Assembly (NCBI GenBank): GCA_963759955.1
Contig: CAVXCA010000044.1
Span: 4,941-68,940 of the forward strand
Source of the DNA: Roseiarcus sp963759955
GTDB taxonomy: Bacteria; Pseudomonadota; Alphaproteobacteria; Rhizobiales; Beijerinckiaceae
Length of the DNA stretch: 64,000 nt
Reading direction: 5' to 3'
How positions within the stretch are numbered: the first letter of the stretch is position 1; each line of letters opens with the position of its first letter. Under the pieces are notes generated by a model. The model worked only from the letters and a program-made list of their open reading frames with translations, was not told the DNA's origin and searched no databases. Shown piece by piece: positions 17,349-26,362 of this stretch. A program made the translations under genes and the position numbers.

Positions 17349-17811
17349 GGCGACCGTCCTCTTTCGCTTGAGCCCCCCGACGCTCCCTGCCGTGCTTTGG
17401 GGCCGGATGAACGTCTCCGGGGCCCATCGGCAGGGGGCGCGGTTGCTAACATCCGAAGGCGGTCGATTCATGGCGAGCGCGAGCGCCGCCAGAGCCGACA
17501 AAGGCTTCGCGGAAGCCGGCGCCAGCGTCGCCAAGTCGATTGTTCGTGCAGCCGATTCGAACGCGGCAAGAAGAGTTTTGTATTTCCGATGAACGACTTA
17601 GGGACCGAGCAAAATCGGCGCCGGCGCATAGCTCGCCGCGCCGTTTGGCGACGACAAATCGACAAAGACGCGCATGACGATGTGGGATCACGTTTTGTAA
17701 ACGGCGTCCGTTCGCCACCCTTCCAAACGTCATGGCAAGTCAGTGCAAATGCGAATTCGGGCGCGGGCGCGGGCCGCGAAATCGCGGGAACACGGCGCGC
17801 GATTCCCTCCC
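17349..17811. other. Intergenic region without a recognised gene
   Basis: 463 bases between the 5' end of the Gln-rich gene and the 3' end of xseA, which are in tandem on the minus strand. Open frames at 17338-17592 (plus) and 17446-17733 (minus) have no ribosome binding site or family resemblance. The promoter of the Gln-rich pair should lie in its first 100 bases, but I see no clear boxes. Confidence 0.5.
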
Positions 17812-19440
17812 CTAGAACAGCGACCCCTGCTCGTCCTTGCGCGCGCGCGCCTTGGCGCGCCGCGCGGCCGGCTCGCCGCCGTCTGCGGTCGCGGCGATCT
17901 CGCCGTCGGCGAATTCGATGCGCAGAGCCTGATGCGGCGCAATCGCCGCCGCGCGGCGCAGCGGCGTTCCCGCGGGGTCGCGGACGAGAGCGAAACCGCG
18001 TTCGAGCACGCTGCGATAGCTGACCGCGCTGAGGACCTGCGCGGCCGCGGCCAAGCGCGTCAGCCGCCGCCGCTGCGCCTCGGCGAAGGCGCGGCGCAGC
18101 CGGCCTTCGATCTGAGCGAGCATGCGGGAGCGCTCGCCCGCCCGCCGCCGCTCTACAAGAGTCAGCGCGCCGAGCCGCCGAGCCGCCGCCGCGAGGCGCT
18201 CCTCGCGAACCCGCCTCTCGCGCCGCGCCTCGCGCGTAAAATCGCTCGCCGCCTTTTGCAGCGCTTGTTGCGGGCGCGTCGTCAGCGCCCCCGCCGCGCG
18301 CGCGAGGCGCTGGGCGAGCCCGCGCTGGCGCTCGCGCACGCTGGCCAGGCGCGCCCGCGGGGATTGGCGCGCGAGGCGGCGCGAAAGCAGCGCGATGGCG
18401 AGCGAGCGAGCGTCGGACGCTTCGCGCGAGCGCGAGCGCAACGCCGCCAGCGCCGCGTCGAGCCGCTGGCGCGGCACGCCGAGGATCGCTTCGCCCGAGG
18501 GCAGCGCGCGAACGAGCGCGCGAAGCTCGGAACGTCGGCGCTCGGCAAGGCGCAGCGCCGCGCGACGCAGCCGCCCGTCGAGATCGGCAAGATTGGCGAG
18601 GAGTTCGGCGCGCACCGGCACGCTGAGCTCCGCCGCGGCGGTCGGCGTCGGCGCGCGCACGTCGGCGGCGTGGTCGATCAGGGTCCAGTCGGTCTCGTGG
18701 CCGACTGCGGCGATCAGCGGAATGTCGCTTTCGGCCGCGGCGCGCACCACGATTTCCTCGTTGAAGCTCCAGAGGTCCTCGAGCGAACCGCCGCCGCGCG
18801 CGACGATGAGAAGATCGGGCCGTGGGATCGCGCCGCCCGGCGCGATGGCGTTGAAGCCGCGGATCGCCTGCGCCACTTCCGCCGCCGAAGTCTCCCCCTG
18901 CACCCGCACCGGCCACACCAGCACGTGGACGGGAAAGCGATCGGAAAGCCGATGCAGGATGTCGCGGATCACCGCCCCCGTCGGCGAGGTAACAACGCCG
19001 ATGACGCGCGGCAGGTAGGGCAGCAGCTGCTTGCGCGCGGCGTCGAACAGGCCTTCTGCGGCGAGCGCGCGCCGGCGCGCCTCGAGCAGCGCCATCAGCG
19101 CGCCGACGCCCGCCGGCTCCAGCGATTCGACGATGATCTGATAGGCGGACTTGCCGGGGAAGGTGGTGATCTTGCCGGTGACGACGACTTCGAGCCCCTC
19201 CTCGGGCTTGACCCGCATGCGCGCGAACACGCCCTTCCAGATCACCGCGTCGAGACGGGCGTTGGCGTCTTTCAGCGAAAAATAGACGTGGCCCGACGAA
19301 TGCGGGCCGCGATAGCCGGAAATCTCGCCGCGCACCCGGACATAGCCGAAACGATCCTCGATCGCGCGCTTGAGCGCGCTCGACAGTTCGCTGACGGAAA
19401 ATTCGGGCGCGTTGGCGCCGGAGGCCGAGGATTCGCTCAT
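17812..19440 (-). CDS. xseA: Exodeoxyribonuclease VII large subunit
   Basis: XseA (542 aa from ATG 19440) with XseB degrades single-stranded DNA in both directions. The N-terminal OB-fold is clear (FSVSELSSALKRAIEDRFG, VRGEISGY and HVYFSLKD). The nuclease core follows: GVVTSPTGAVIRDILHRL, LIVARGGGSLEDLWSFN and PLIAAVGHETDWTLIDHAADVRAP with one residue run shortened here. The C-terminal half is the usual Arg/Ala-rich coiled coil. A GTG at 19464 is in frame, but the family usually begins near MSES. A second IS630 copy lies just upstream (19540), so it may affect expression. Confidence 0.95.
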   Translation of the reverse strand: MSESSASGANAPEFSVSELSSALKRAIEDRFGYVRVRGEISGYRGPHSSGHVYFSLKDANARLDAVIWKGVFARMRVKPEEGLEVVVTGKITTFPGKSAYQIIVESLEPAGVGALMALLEARRRALAAEGLFDAARKQLLPYLPRVIGVVTSPTGAVIRDILHRLSDRFPVHVLVWPVRVQGETSAAEVAQAIRGFNAIAPGGAIPRPDLLIVARGGGSLEDLWSFNEEIVVRAAAESDIPLIAAVGHETDWTLIDHAADVRAPTPTAAAELSVPVRAELLANLADLDGRLRRAALRLAERRRSELRALVRALPSGEAILGVPRQRLDAALAALRSRSREASDARSLAIALLSRRLARQSPRARLASVRERQRGLAQRLARAAGALTTRPQQALQKAASDFTREARRERRVREERLAAAARRLGALTLVERRRAGERSRMLAQIEGRLRRAFAEAQRRRLTRLAAAAQVLSAVSYRSVLERGFALVRDPAGTPLRRAAAIAPHQALRIEFADGEIAATADGGEPAARRAKARARKDEQGSLF

Positions 19441-19536
19441 CGCCGGACTATGCCGCAGACGCACGAGCGGGGCCAGCGTGGCGCGGAAATGGCTGGTCGC
19501 GGCACGGTTCGAATGTGTGCAATGGGTGGACGACAG

Positions 19537-20616
19537 CTAGTGGATCGAATCCAACACTTGGTGCCCGCGCCTGACGGCGGCGATGATTTTATTGGGGTCG
19601 GCGGTCCAGGTGAAGGGCGCGGATTGCCGATTGTGCTCTTCGAGGAATTGATTGATGGCGGCCTGCAAATCGACGACCGATCGGAATACGCCGCGCTTGA
19701 GTTTGCGCTTGGTGAGCGTGGCGAAGAAGCCTTCGACGGCGTTGAGCCACGAGCAGGACGTCGGCGTGAAGTGGAAGACGAACCGCTCGTGCCGAGCGAG
19801 CCACTGGAGCACTTTGGGATGCTTGTGGGCGGCGTAATTGTCGAGGATCACATGCACCATCTTGCCGGCGGGAACCCGAGCGTCGATGGCGTTGAGAAAG
19901 CGGATGAACTCCTGATGGCGGTGGCGCTGCATGTTTTGGCCGATGACCGTGCCGTCGAGAATATTCATGGCGGCGAACAGCGTCGTCGTGCCGTTCCTGA
20001 CGTAGTCGTGGGTCATCGTGCCGGCGCGGCCCTTCTTGAGCGGCAGCCCGGGCTGGGTGCGGTCGAGCGCCTGAATTTGGCTCTTCTCGTCGAGAGACAG
20101 GACGATGGCGTGCGCGGGCGGATCGACATAGAGCCCGACCACATCGCGCAGCTTCTCGATGAATTTCGGATCGTTGGAAAGTTTGAACTGCCGCATGCGG
20201 TGCGGCTGAAGACCATGTTTGCGCCAGATGCGTTGAACCGAGCTGACGGAGACGCCCGAGGCCTTCGCCATCAAAGCGCCGGTCCAATGCGTTGTCTCCC
20301 CCGGCGGCGGATCGAGCGTCAGGGCCACGACCCGCGCAACGATCTCGTCCGCCAGCAGCTTGACGCGCGAAGGCCGCGTCTTGTCGCGCGCCAGCCCCTC
20401 GAACCCTTCGTCGGCGAACCGTTCCTGCCAGCGCCAGACACAAGTTTTCGACTTGCCCGTCCGGCGCATGATCTCGTTCGTGCCCACGCCGTCGGCCGTC
20501 AAAAGCACGATCTGGCCCCGCCAAACGTGCTTCTGCGGCGCGTTGCGATCCTTGATCAGAGCCAAAAGCCGGAGCCGATCTTCCGCCGAAACGGCAAGCG
20601 ATATTCCCGTGCGCAT
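19537..20616 (-). CDS. IS630-family transposase (copy 2)
   Basis: A 359-residue DDE transposase from ATG 20616, matching copy 1 except for at least two substitutions (KRK for KRR, INQ for INR). Catalytic acids lie in LSLDEKS, VILDNYAAHK and NAVEGFF. As in copy 1, the TAG stop is completed by target DNA. Intact, so a source of further transposition. Confidence 0.93.
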   Translation of the reverse strand: MRTGISLAVSAEDRLRLLALIKDRNAPQKHVWRGQIVLLTADGVGTNEIMRRTGKSKTCVWRWQERFADEGFEGLARDKTRPSRVKLLADEIVARVVALTLDPPPGETTHWTGALMAKASGVSVSSVQRIWRKHGLQPHRMRQFKLSNDPKFIEKLRDVVGLYVDPPAHAIVLSLDEKSQIQALDRTQPGLPLKKGRAGTMTHDYVRNGTTTLFAAMNILDGTVIGQNMQRHRHQEFIRFLNAIDARVPAGKMVHVILDNYAAHKHPKVLQWLARHERFVFHFTPTSCSWLNAVEGFFATLTKRKLKRGVFRSVVDLQAAINQFLEEHNRQSAPFTWTADPNKIIAAVRRGHQVLDSIH

Positions 20617-20686
20617 GCGCCAGACTCGCACATCGCCAGTCCGCCGGGAATCCTCAATAGGATTTCAAATGTCAGATTTCATCCAC
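19540..20686 (-). mobile_element. IS630-family element, copy 2
   Basis: 1147 bp, nearly identical to the copy at 1496 and in the same orientation. The ends are inverted repeats and TA flanks it at 19538-19539 and 20687-20688, again within a CTAG target. It carries one extra T (GATTTCAAATG) near its right end relative to copy 1. It sits between the divergently oriented xseA and dsrC-like genes, in what must have been their shared promoter region. Confidence 0.93.
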
Positions 20687-20793
20687 TAGCTACAATCGCG
20701 GGAGAGTGACCTTGCTATTCCGCGCAGCAGGGGCCATTTTTTCAAAACACTGCATCCTGCGCTGGACTGAAATCATCAATGGAGGAGTGGATC

Positions 20794-21162
20794 ATGGTGG
20801 GAGAACCATTCGACACCAGCACGCTCACTCGAGACGTTTCCCGGGACCCTGACTTTCCCGAAGCGCCGGTCGGGTGGACGCGGCAGTCGGCGCAAGAAAC
20901 CGCGAAGCAGGAAGAGCTGACGCTGACCGACGAGCATTGGGAAGCGATACGCGCGTTGCAGAATTACTATGCGCGCCATGATTGGGCGGCTATCAATTTG
21001 CGTGAGCTGCACGACGCGCTGGACGAGAAGTTCCACATTCGCGGCGGCCTCAAACATCTCTACGAAATCCTCCCCGGCGGGCCAATCGCCCAGGGGTGCA
21101 GACTGGCGGGGTTGAAGGCGCCGTTCATGGCGAGCGATAGAAGCTTTGGCAGCGTCGCTTAG
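20794..21162 (+). CDS. DsrC/TusE-family sulfur-carrier-like protein lacking the C-terminal cysteine
   Basis: A 122-residue protein. The perfect site GGAGGAG (20781-20787), six bases before ATG 20794, decides the start over the ATG at 20779 that overlaps it. The second half is DsrC-like (LTDEHWEAIRALQNYYARH, then HLYEILPGGPIAQGCRLAGL). DsrC proteins carry sulfur on a penultimate Cys (CysA) and many have a second Cys about ten residues earlier (CysB). Here the CysB position is kept (Cys102), but the tail reads KAPFMASDRSFGSVA with no cysteine. It may therefore be regulatory or bind a partner rather than relay sulfur. IS630 copy 2 ends about 107 bases upstream of the start and may separate it from its promoter. 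Confidence 0.82.
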   Translation: MVGEPFDTSTLTRDVSRDPDFPEAPVGWTRQSAQETAKQEELTLTDEHWEAIRALQNYYARHDWAAINLRELHDALDEKFHIRGGLKHLYEILPGGPIAQGCRLAGLKAPFMASDRSFGSVA

Positions 21163-21513
21163 AGTAAGCCGCTGTTGGTTCCGCAATTTCGAAACCGCCT
21201 GAATCGGACACGGCGGTTGCGAGCGCAACGGCCTGCGGCCGTAAGCGACGCCACCCATTGCGGTCATCGCTAGCGGCGTGACGGAACGGCGGGAAAGGGT
21301 CCGGAGCGGAATTTCAAACCGCCGCGCCGCCGTCCGTTCGCCCCTATAGCCTCGCCGCGCGAAACGCCGTAAAAGCCCCGGCGATTCACCCGGCGGCGGG
21401 AGGCCATGATCTTGCCTCCTTGTCTCGTCATATCTCGCCCATTCGACCGCTAGCGGTCGATGTCGGCGGGGCGGGCGCCGTCGACCGAGCAACGAGCGTC
21501 CTCAACCGAAGCG
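21163..21513. other. Intergenic region without a recognised gene
   Basis: About 350 bases between the DsrC-like gene and the DUF2865 gene. No RNA gene, terminator or credible small protein could be recognised. CGACCGCTAGCGGTCG (21443-21458) is a perfect 16-bp palindrome just before the DUF2865 gene and could be an operator or a hairpin. Confidence 0.45.
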
Positions 21514-22680
21514 ATGGCGAAGCGCATGATCGATAGAACCGGCCGGCGCATGGTCCTCGGCGCCGCGGTCGCCATCCTCGCCGCCCTGACCGCGGCCGAC
21601 GTCGCCGAGTCGCAAAGCGCGGACTGCGCGCGGCTGCGCCAGGCGATATCCGACGCCTCGCGCAACGACCAGGGCGCGCAGTACCAGGCGGCCGCCGACC
21701 GGCAGCGCGCCGAGATCGACCGCACCGTCGCCTACGCCCGTTCGATCGGTTGCGACCGCAAGCAGTTCTTGTTCTTCGGCTCGGCGCCCCCCGCCCAATG
21801 CGGCGAGATCAACGCGCAGATCGGGCGCATGCGCGCCAATTTCGACGAATTGCAGTCACGGGCCGGCGGCGGCGCAGGCGGGCGTGGCGAATTGATCGCG
21901 CGCTTCAACGCCCAATGCGTCAACGCGGCGCCGGCGCAGCCGACCAACTTTCTCGCCGCGTTGTTCGGCGGCGGCCGATCCCAATCGAACGACGTCCAGA
22001 CCGTCCCGTTGAACCCGGACACGACTCCGGAAAATCCGGCCGACGTCAATCCGAGCGAGGCGCGCGCGGGATCGCAGGCGGTCTGCGTGCGCTCGTGCGA
22101 CGGCAGCTTCTTCCCCGTCTCGTATACGGCGAGCAGCGGGCGTCTAGAGGGCCTCGAAGACATGTGCCGCGCGCTGTGCCCGAACGCCGAGGTGAGCCTC
22201 TACACCTACCCGGCGTCCGGCCAAATCGAGCAGGCGGTCTCGATCAGCGGCGCGCGCTACGTGGACTCGCCGAATGCGCTGAAATATCGGCAGAGCCTCG
22301 ATCCGAACTGCACGTGCCGGCGGCACGGCGAAAGCTGGGCCGACGCGCTGGCGGGGGCCGAGGCCAAGCTCGGACGCGAGTCGAAGGGCGACATCTTCGT
22401 CACGCCGGAAAAATCGGCGGAAATGTCGCGGCCGAGGCTCGACCCCAAAGCGAAAGCGGCGAAGCCCGCCGCCGCAACCCTTAATCCGCAGAACGCCGAC
22501 ACCGGCGTCGACACCAATCTGAGCCAGCAGGCGGCGACGATCAGCCGCGAGGCGTCGGGCATCGCCGGCGGCGAAGCGCAGGGCGGCGCGCGCTACGGCG
22601 AGGGCCAGGGCCAAACGGTCGAAGTCGTCGGCCCCGACGGCGTCAAGCGGCGGGTGCGGATAATCGATCCAACGCTCTGA
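21514..22680 (+). CDS. DUF2865 exported protein
   Basis: A 388-residue predicted periplasmic protein with an N-terminal signal (hydrophobic run MVLGAAVAILAALTAADVAES). The conserved DUF2865 core includes CARLRQAISDASRN, the central cysteine-rich part VCVRSCDGSFFPVSYTAS, MCRALCPNAEVSLYTYP and CTCRRHGESWADAL. The paired cysteines suggest disulfides. Function of the family is unknown. ATG 21514 puts the signal at the very N-terminus; an in-frame ATG at 21460 is possible. Its 3' end overlaps the convergent gltX by 38 bases. Confidence 0.82.
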   Translation: MAKRMIDRTGRRMVLGAAVAILAALTAADVAESQSADCARLRQAISDASRNDQGAQYQAAADRQRAEIDRTVAYARSIGCDRKQFLFFGSAPPAQCGEINAQIGRMRANFDELQSRAGGGAGGRGELIARFNAQCVNAAPAQPTNFLAALFGGGRSQSNDVQTVPLNPDTTPENPADVNPSEARAGSQAVCVRSCDGSFFPVSYTASSGRLEGLEDMCRALCPNAEVSLYTYPASGQIEQAVSISGARYVDSPNALKYRQSLDPNCTCRRHGESWADALAGAEAKLGRESKGDIFVTPEKSAEMSRPRLDPKAKAAKPAAATLNPQNADTGVDTNLSQQAATISREASGIAGGEAQGGARYGEGQGQTVEVVGPDGVKRRVRIIDPTL

Positions 22681-23992
22681 CCCGCCCGATCAGCGGCAGC
22701 AGCGCCGCCAGTTCGGGCCCGGCGTCGAGGCCGGTGAGGGCGAGCCGCAAGGGGTGAAAGAGATCGCGGCCCTTGCGGCCGGTGAGGGCTTTCAGGGCCG
22801 CGGTCCAGACGCCCCAGGTCGCGCCGTTCCAAGGCTCCGGCGGCAGGCACGCCGCCGCCTGATCGAGAAACGTTCGGTCTTCGACGAGAGGAGCGATCGA
22901 GTCATGGATCACGGTCCACCACGTCCGCGCGTCCTCGAAGCGCGCGAGGTTGCCGCGCACGGCTGCCCAGAAGGGCTCGGCGACCGACCCGGCGATCCCC
23001 AACGCCGCCAGACGCTCGCGCACGGCTTCGAACGGCAATTGATGCAGCGTACGCGCCGAGAGCGCGCGAAGCTCGGCTTCGTCGAAGCGCGCCGCCCCAT
23101 GCGAGAGATGCGAGAAATCGAACGACGCGGCGAGCTCGGCGAGCGAAGCGATCGGGTGCACCGACTCGGCCGAGCCGACCAGCACCGCCAGAGCCGCGGC
23201 GGCGAGCGCTTCGACGCCGCTCTCGCGCAGCGAGGCGATCGACAGGGCGCCCGAGCGTTTGGAGAGCCCTTCGCCGCTCGCGTCGGTGAGCAGATTGTGG
23301 TGGCCGAAGGTCGGCGCGCGGCCTGCCAGCGCCTCGAAGATTTGGATCTGCACCGCCGTGTTGGTGACGTGATCCTCGCCGCGAATGACGTGGCTGACGC
23401 CGAGATCGATGTCGTCGACGACCGACGGCAAGGTGTAGAGATAGGTGCCGTCCTCGCGCTTGAGCACGGGATCGGACAGCGACGCGCAGTCGATATGGCT
23501 CGGCCCGCGCACCAGATCGTCCCATCTGACCAGCGTCGGCTCGAGGCGGAAGCGCCAGTGCGGGCGTCGTCCTTCGGCCTCCAGCGCGGCGCGATCCTTC
23601 TCGGTCAAGCGCAGCGCGGCGCGATCGTAGATCGGCGGACGGCCGAGCGCCTGCTGGCGCTTGCGCCGGCGATCCAGCTCCTCGGCGGTCTCGTAGGCGG
23701 GATAAAGCCTGCCCTGGGCGCGCAGCGTCTCGGCCGCCGCCTCATAGAGCGCCATGCGCTCGGATTGGCGGCATTGCAAATCGGGAACGATTCCGAGCCA
23801 AGCGAGGTCCGCCTCGATCGCGTCGGCGTATTCGGCGCGCGAGCGCTCGAGATCGGTGTCGTCGAAGCGCAGGATGAAGCGTCCGCCCTCGCGCAGCGCG
23901 AACAGCCAGTTGAGCAACGCGGTGCGCGCGTTGCCGATATGGATGCGCCCGGTCGGAGAAGGCGCGAAGCGGACGGTCGGAGGAGCGGACAT
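22643..23992 (-). CDS. gltX: Glutamyl-tRNA synthetase (second-type GltX)
   Basis: A class I aminoacyl-tRNA synthetase of 449 residues that charges tRNA with glutamate. The HIGH motif is HIGN (RFAPSPTGRIHIGNARTALL, from residue 8) and the KMSKS-equivalent is LSKRSG. Other landmarks are RFDDTDLERS, HVIRGEDHVTNTAVQ and GHHNLL. Many alphaproteobacteria have two GltX forms, one of which may charge tRNA-Gln. The short C-terminal anticodon domain fits the second type, but which tRNA it prefers is not decidable here. It is divergent from a glycosyltransferase gene, 78 bases away. Confidence 0.95.
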   Translation of the reverse strand: MSAPPTVRFAPSPTGRIHIGNARTALLNWLFALREGGRFILRFDDTDLERSRAEYADAIEADLAWLGIVPDLQCRQSERMALYEAAAETLRAQGRLYPAYETAEELDRRRKRQQALGRPPIYDRAALRLTEKDRAALEAEGRRPHWRFRLEPTLVRWDDLVRGPSHIDCASLSDPVLKREDGTYLYTLPSVVDDIDLGVSHVIRGEDHVTNTAVQIQIFEALAGRAPTFGHHNLLTDASGEGLSKRSGALSIASLRESGVEALAAAALAVLVGSAESVHPIASLAELAASFDFSHLSHGAARFDEAELRALSARTLHQLPFEAVRERLAALGIAGSVAEPFWAAVRGNLARFEDARTWWTVIHDSIAPLVEDRTFLDQAAACLPPEPWNGATWGVWTAALKALTGRKGRDLFHPLRLALTGLDAGPELAALLPLIGRVRALDRLSAPAA

Positions 23993-24070
23993 GCGCCTTC
24001 ATAGAAGCGTCGCGCGGCTGCGGCAATATGAGCATTCATACGATTCTGATCGAGACGCCCCAGGAGCGAC

Positions 24071-25228
24071 ATGACGATTTCCGCCTTGGCCGCCGGCGTT
24101 GCCGCCTCCGGTCTTGCGATCCAAACCTTCAGCGCCGGTCTCGCGGCGTTCCGCTGCCGGCGGGACGCGTCGCACGTTCCCGCGCCCGCCGGGGCGCCGC
24201 CGGTGAGCGTGGTGCAGCCGTTGTGCGGCGTCGAAGCGTTTTCCAAGGAAACGCTCGCTTCGATCTTCGCGCTCGACTATCCGAACTATGAAATCCTGTT
24301 CTGCCTCGCCGACGCCGCGGACCCCATCGCGCCGCTCGTGCGCCGCGCGATCGCGGCCAACCCGAAAGTTCCGGCGCGCCTGCTGATCGGCGACGATCGC
24401 GTCAGCGGCAACCCCAAGCTCAACAACGTCGTCAAAGGCTGGAAGGCGGCGTCGCGCCCGTGGGTGATCGTCGCCGATTCCAACGTGCTGATGCCGCGCG
24501 ACTATATCCAGCGCCTGATGGCGCGTTGGCGCGCCGACACAGGCATCGTTTGCGCGCCGCCGATCGGGGCCCGGCCGGAGACCTTCGCGGCCGAAATCGA
24601 ATGCGCGTTCCTCAACACCTATCAGGCGCGCTGGCAGTACGCCGCCGAGACGGTCGGCTACGGCTTCGCCCAGGGCAAGACCATGCTGTGGCGGCGCGCG
24701 GTCCTCGAAGCGGGCGGCGGCGTCGAAGCGCTCGGCGCCGAAATCGCCGAGGACGCGGCGGCGACCAAGCTCGTCCATCGCGCCGGCCTGCGCGCCCATC
24801 TGGTGAGCCACCCGTTCCAGCAGCCTCTGGGCGCTCGGCGCTGGCGCGACGTCTGGGCGCGGCAAGTGCGCTGGGCGCGGCTGCGGCGCGCCACGTTCGC
24901 GCCCTATTACGCACCCGAGCTGTTGACGACCAGCCTGTTCACTGTCGCGGCCGCGGCGATCGCGGCGCCCGAATGGGGCGTCGACGCGCCGCTCGCCGCG
25001 ATCCTCGCCGCCCTCGTCTGGTACGGCGAAGAGGCGGCGCTGGCGCGCGTGGCGGGCTGGCCCCTGAAATGGTCGTCCGCACTCGCCTGGATCGCGCGCG
25101 ATCTCACGCTGCCGTGGCTGTGGATCCAGGGCTGGAATCGCGACCAGTTCGTCTGGCGCGGCAACGTGATGTCGGTCGACGACGACGCTCTGGCCACCGA
25201 CGGCCCCGGCCCGTTCCCGCCGGCCTGA
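24071..25228 (+). CDS. Family 21 glycosyltransferase (ceramide glucosyltransferase / HpnI-like)
   Basis: A 385-residue membrane-bound GT-A enzyme. An N-terminal membrane segment (about 1-27) precedes the catalytic domain with PVSVVQPLCGVE, the D2 region VIVADSNVLM (Asp136), the D3 region AEDAAATKL (Asp228) and the QVRWARLRR motif (265-273) that matches (Q/R)XXRW. C-terminal hydrophobic segments follow. Relatives transfer a sugar from a UDP-sugar to a lipid: ceramide, or bacteriohopanetetrol in HpnI. No hopanoid or sphingolipid genes are nearby, so the acceptor lipid is unresolved. AGGAG precedes ATG by four bases. Confidence 0.85.
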   Translation: MTISALAAGVAASGLAIQTFSAGLAAFRCRRDASHVPAPAGAPPVSVVQPLCGVEAFSKETLASIFALDYPNYEILFCLADAADPIAPLVRRAIAANPKVPARLLIGDDRVSGNPKLNNVVKGWKAASRPWVIVADSNVLMPRDYIQRLMARWRADTGIVCAPPIGARPETFAAEIECAFLNTYQARWQYAAETVGYGFAQGKTMLWRRAVLEAGGGVEALGAEIAEDAAATKLVHRAGLRAHLVSHPFQQPLGARRWRDVWARQVRWARLRRATFAPYYAPELLTTSLFTVAAAAIAAPEWGVDAPLAAILAALVWYGEEAALARVAGWPLKWSSALAWIARDLTLPWLWIQGWNRDQFVWRGNVMSVDDDALATDGPGPFPPA

Positions 25229-25241
25229 CGCGAGGCCGCCC

Positions 25242-26336
25242 TCAAGCGTCCGCGAGCGCGGGATAATCCGTATAGCCCTTGGCGCCGCCACCGTAGAGCG
25301 TGTCGCGGTCGAGCGGCGCCAACGCCGCCCCGAGGCGCAGCCGCTCGACGAGATCGGGATTGGAAATGAACGGCTTGCCGAACGCGACGAGGTCGGCGCG
25401 TCCTTCGGCCAACGTTTCGATCGCAAGCTCGCGGGTGTAGCCGTTGTTGGCGATATAGGCGCCGCCGAACGAGCGGCGCAGCGCGGCGTAGTCGAAGGGG
25501 GCGAAGTCGCGCTCGCCCCCGGTCGCGCCCTCGACGATGTGGATATAGGCGAGGCGGCGCTCGCTCAGGCGCTGGACGAGATAGCCGAACAGCGCCGTCG
25601 GATTGGAATCGGCGACGTCGTTGGCGGGGCTCACCGGCGCGAGGCGGATGCCGACGCGCGAAGCCGGCCAGACCTTGAGGATCGCGTCGACGACTTCGAG
25701 CGCGAAGCGGGCGCGGTTCTCGATCGCGCCGCCGTAGGAATCCTCGCGCTTGTTGGCGCCGTCGCGCAGGAACTGGTCGATCAGATAGCCGTTGGCGGCG
25801 TGGATCTCGACGCCATCGAAGCCGGCGCGCTTGGCGTTGGCGGCGGCGCGCGCATAATCCTCGACGATTGCCGCGATCTCGGCCGCTTGAAGCGCGCGCG
25901 GCTCGGAGACGTCGGCGAACCCCGTCTCGATGAACGTCTTGGTCTTGGCGCGGATCGCCGAGGGCGCGACCGGCGCGCCGCCGTTCGGCTGCAGCGAAGT
26001 GTGGGAGATGCGCCCGACGTGCCACATCTGCACGAAAATGCGCCCGCCCGCGTCGTGCACCGCGCGCGTCGCCTTGCGCCAGCCCTCGACCTGGGGTTCG
26101 CTGTAGAGGCCGGGCGTCCAGATGTAGCCCTGTCCCTGCCGGCTGATCTGCGAGGCCTCGGAAACGATCAGCCCGGCGCCGGCGCGCTGACGGTAATAGG
26201 CCGCGGTGAGGTCGTTGGCGGCGTCCGTCCCCGGCGTCGCGCGGTTGCGCGTCAAGGGCGCCATCACGACGCGATTGGGCAGATCGAGATCGCCGAGGCG
26301 GAAGGGCTGAAACAACGGTGAGGCGTCGCGGTTCAT
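25242..26336 (-). CDS. Old-Yellow-Enzyme-type NADH:flavin oxidoreductase (NemA-like)
   Basis: A 364-residue FMN-binding TIM barrel. The start PLFQPFRLGDLDLPNRVVMAPLTRNRA is typical, followed by YYRQRAGAGLIVSEASQIS, QMWHVGRISH, the active-site VEIHAANGYLIDQFL and GAIENRARFALEV. NemA-like enzymes reduce electrophilic alkenes and nitro compounds with NAD(P)H. AAAGG precedes ATG 26336 by eight bases. It is the last gene of a tightly spaced operon with the WD40 protein (26-base gap) and the CobW-type GTPase. A link of these functions is not established. Confidence 0.92.
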   Translation of the reverse strand: MNRDASPLFQPFRLGDLDLPNRVVMAPLTRNRATPGTDAANDLTAAYYRQRAGAGLIVSEASQISRQGQGYIWTPGLYSEPQVEGWRKATRAVHDAGGRIFVQMWHVGRISHTSLQPNGGAPVAPSAIRAKTKTFIETGFADVSEPRALQAAEIAAIVEDYARAAANAKRAGFDGVEIHAANGYLIDQFLRDGANKREDSYGGAIENRARFALEVVDAILKVWPASRVGIRLAPVSPANDVADSNPTALFGYLVQRLSERRLAYIHIVEGATGGERDFAPFDYAALRRSFGGAYIANNGYTRELAIETLAEGRADLVAFGKPFISNPDLVERLRLGAALAPLDRDTLYGGGAKGYTDYPALADA

Positions 26337-26362
26337 GGCAGGGCCTTTCTTGCTGTGGGATC

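Noticed and set aside
17743..20709. A 988-codon open frame on the plus strand
   Set aside because: It is the antisense shadow of xseA and the IS630 transposase; composition is Arg/Ala-rich, it crosses IS ends and has no family resemblance.
20779..20793. ATG 20779 as start of the DsrC-like protein
   Set aside because: The ATG overlaps GGAGGAG, which is ideally placed for ATG 20794 instead.
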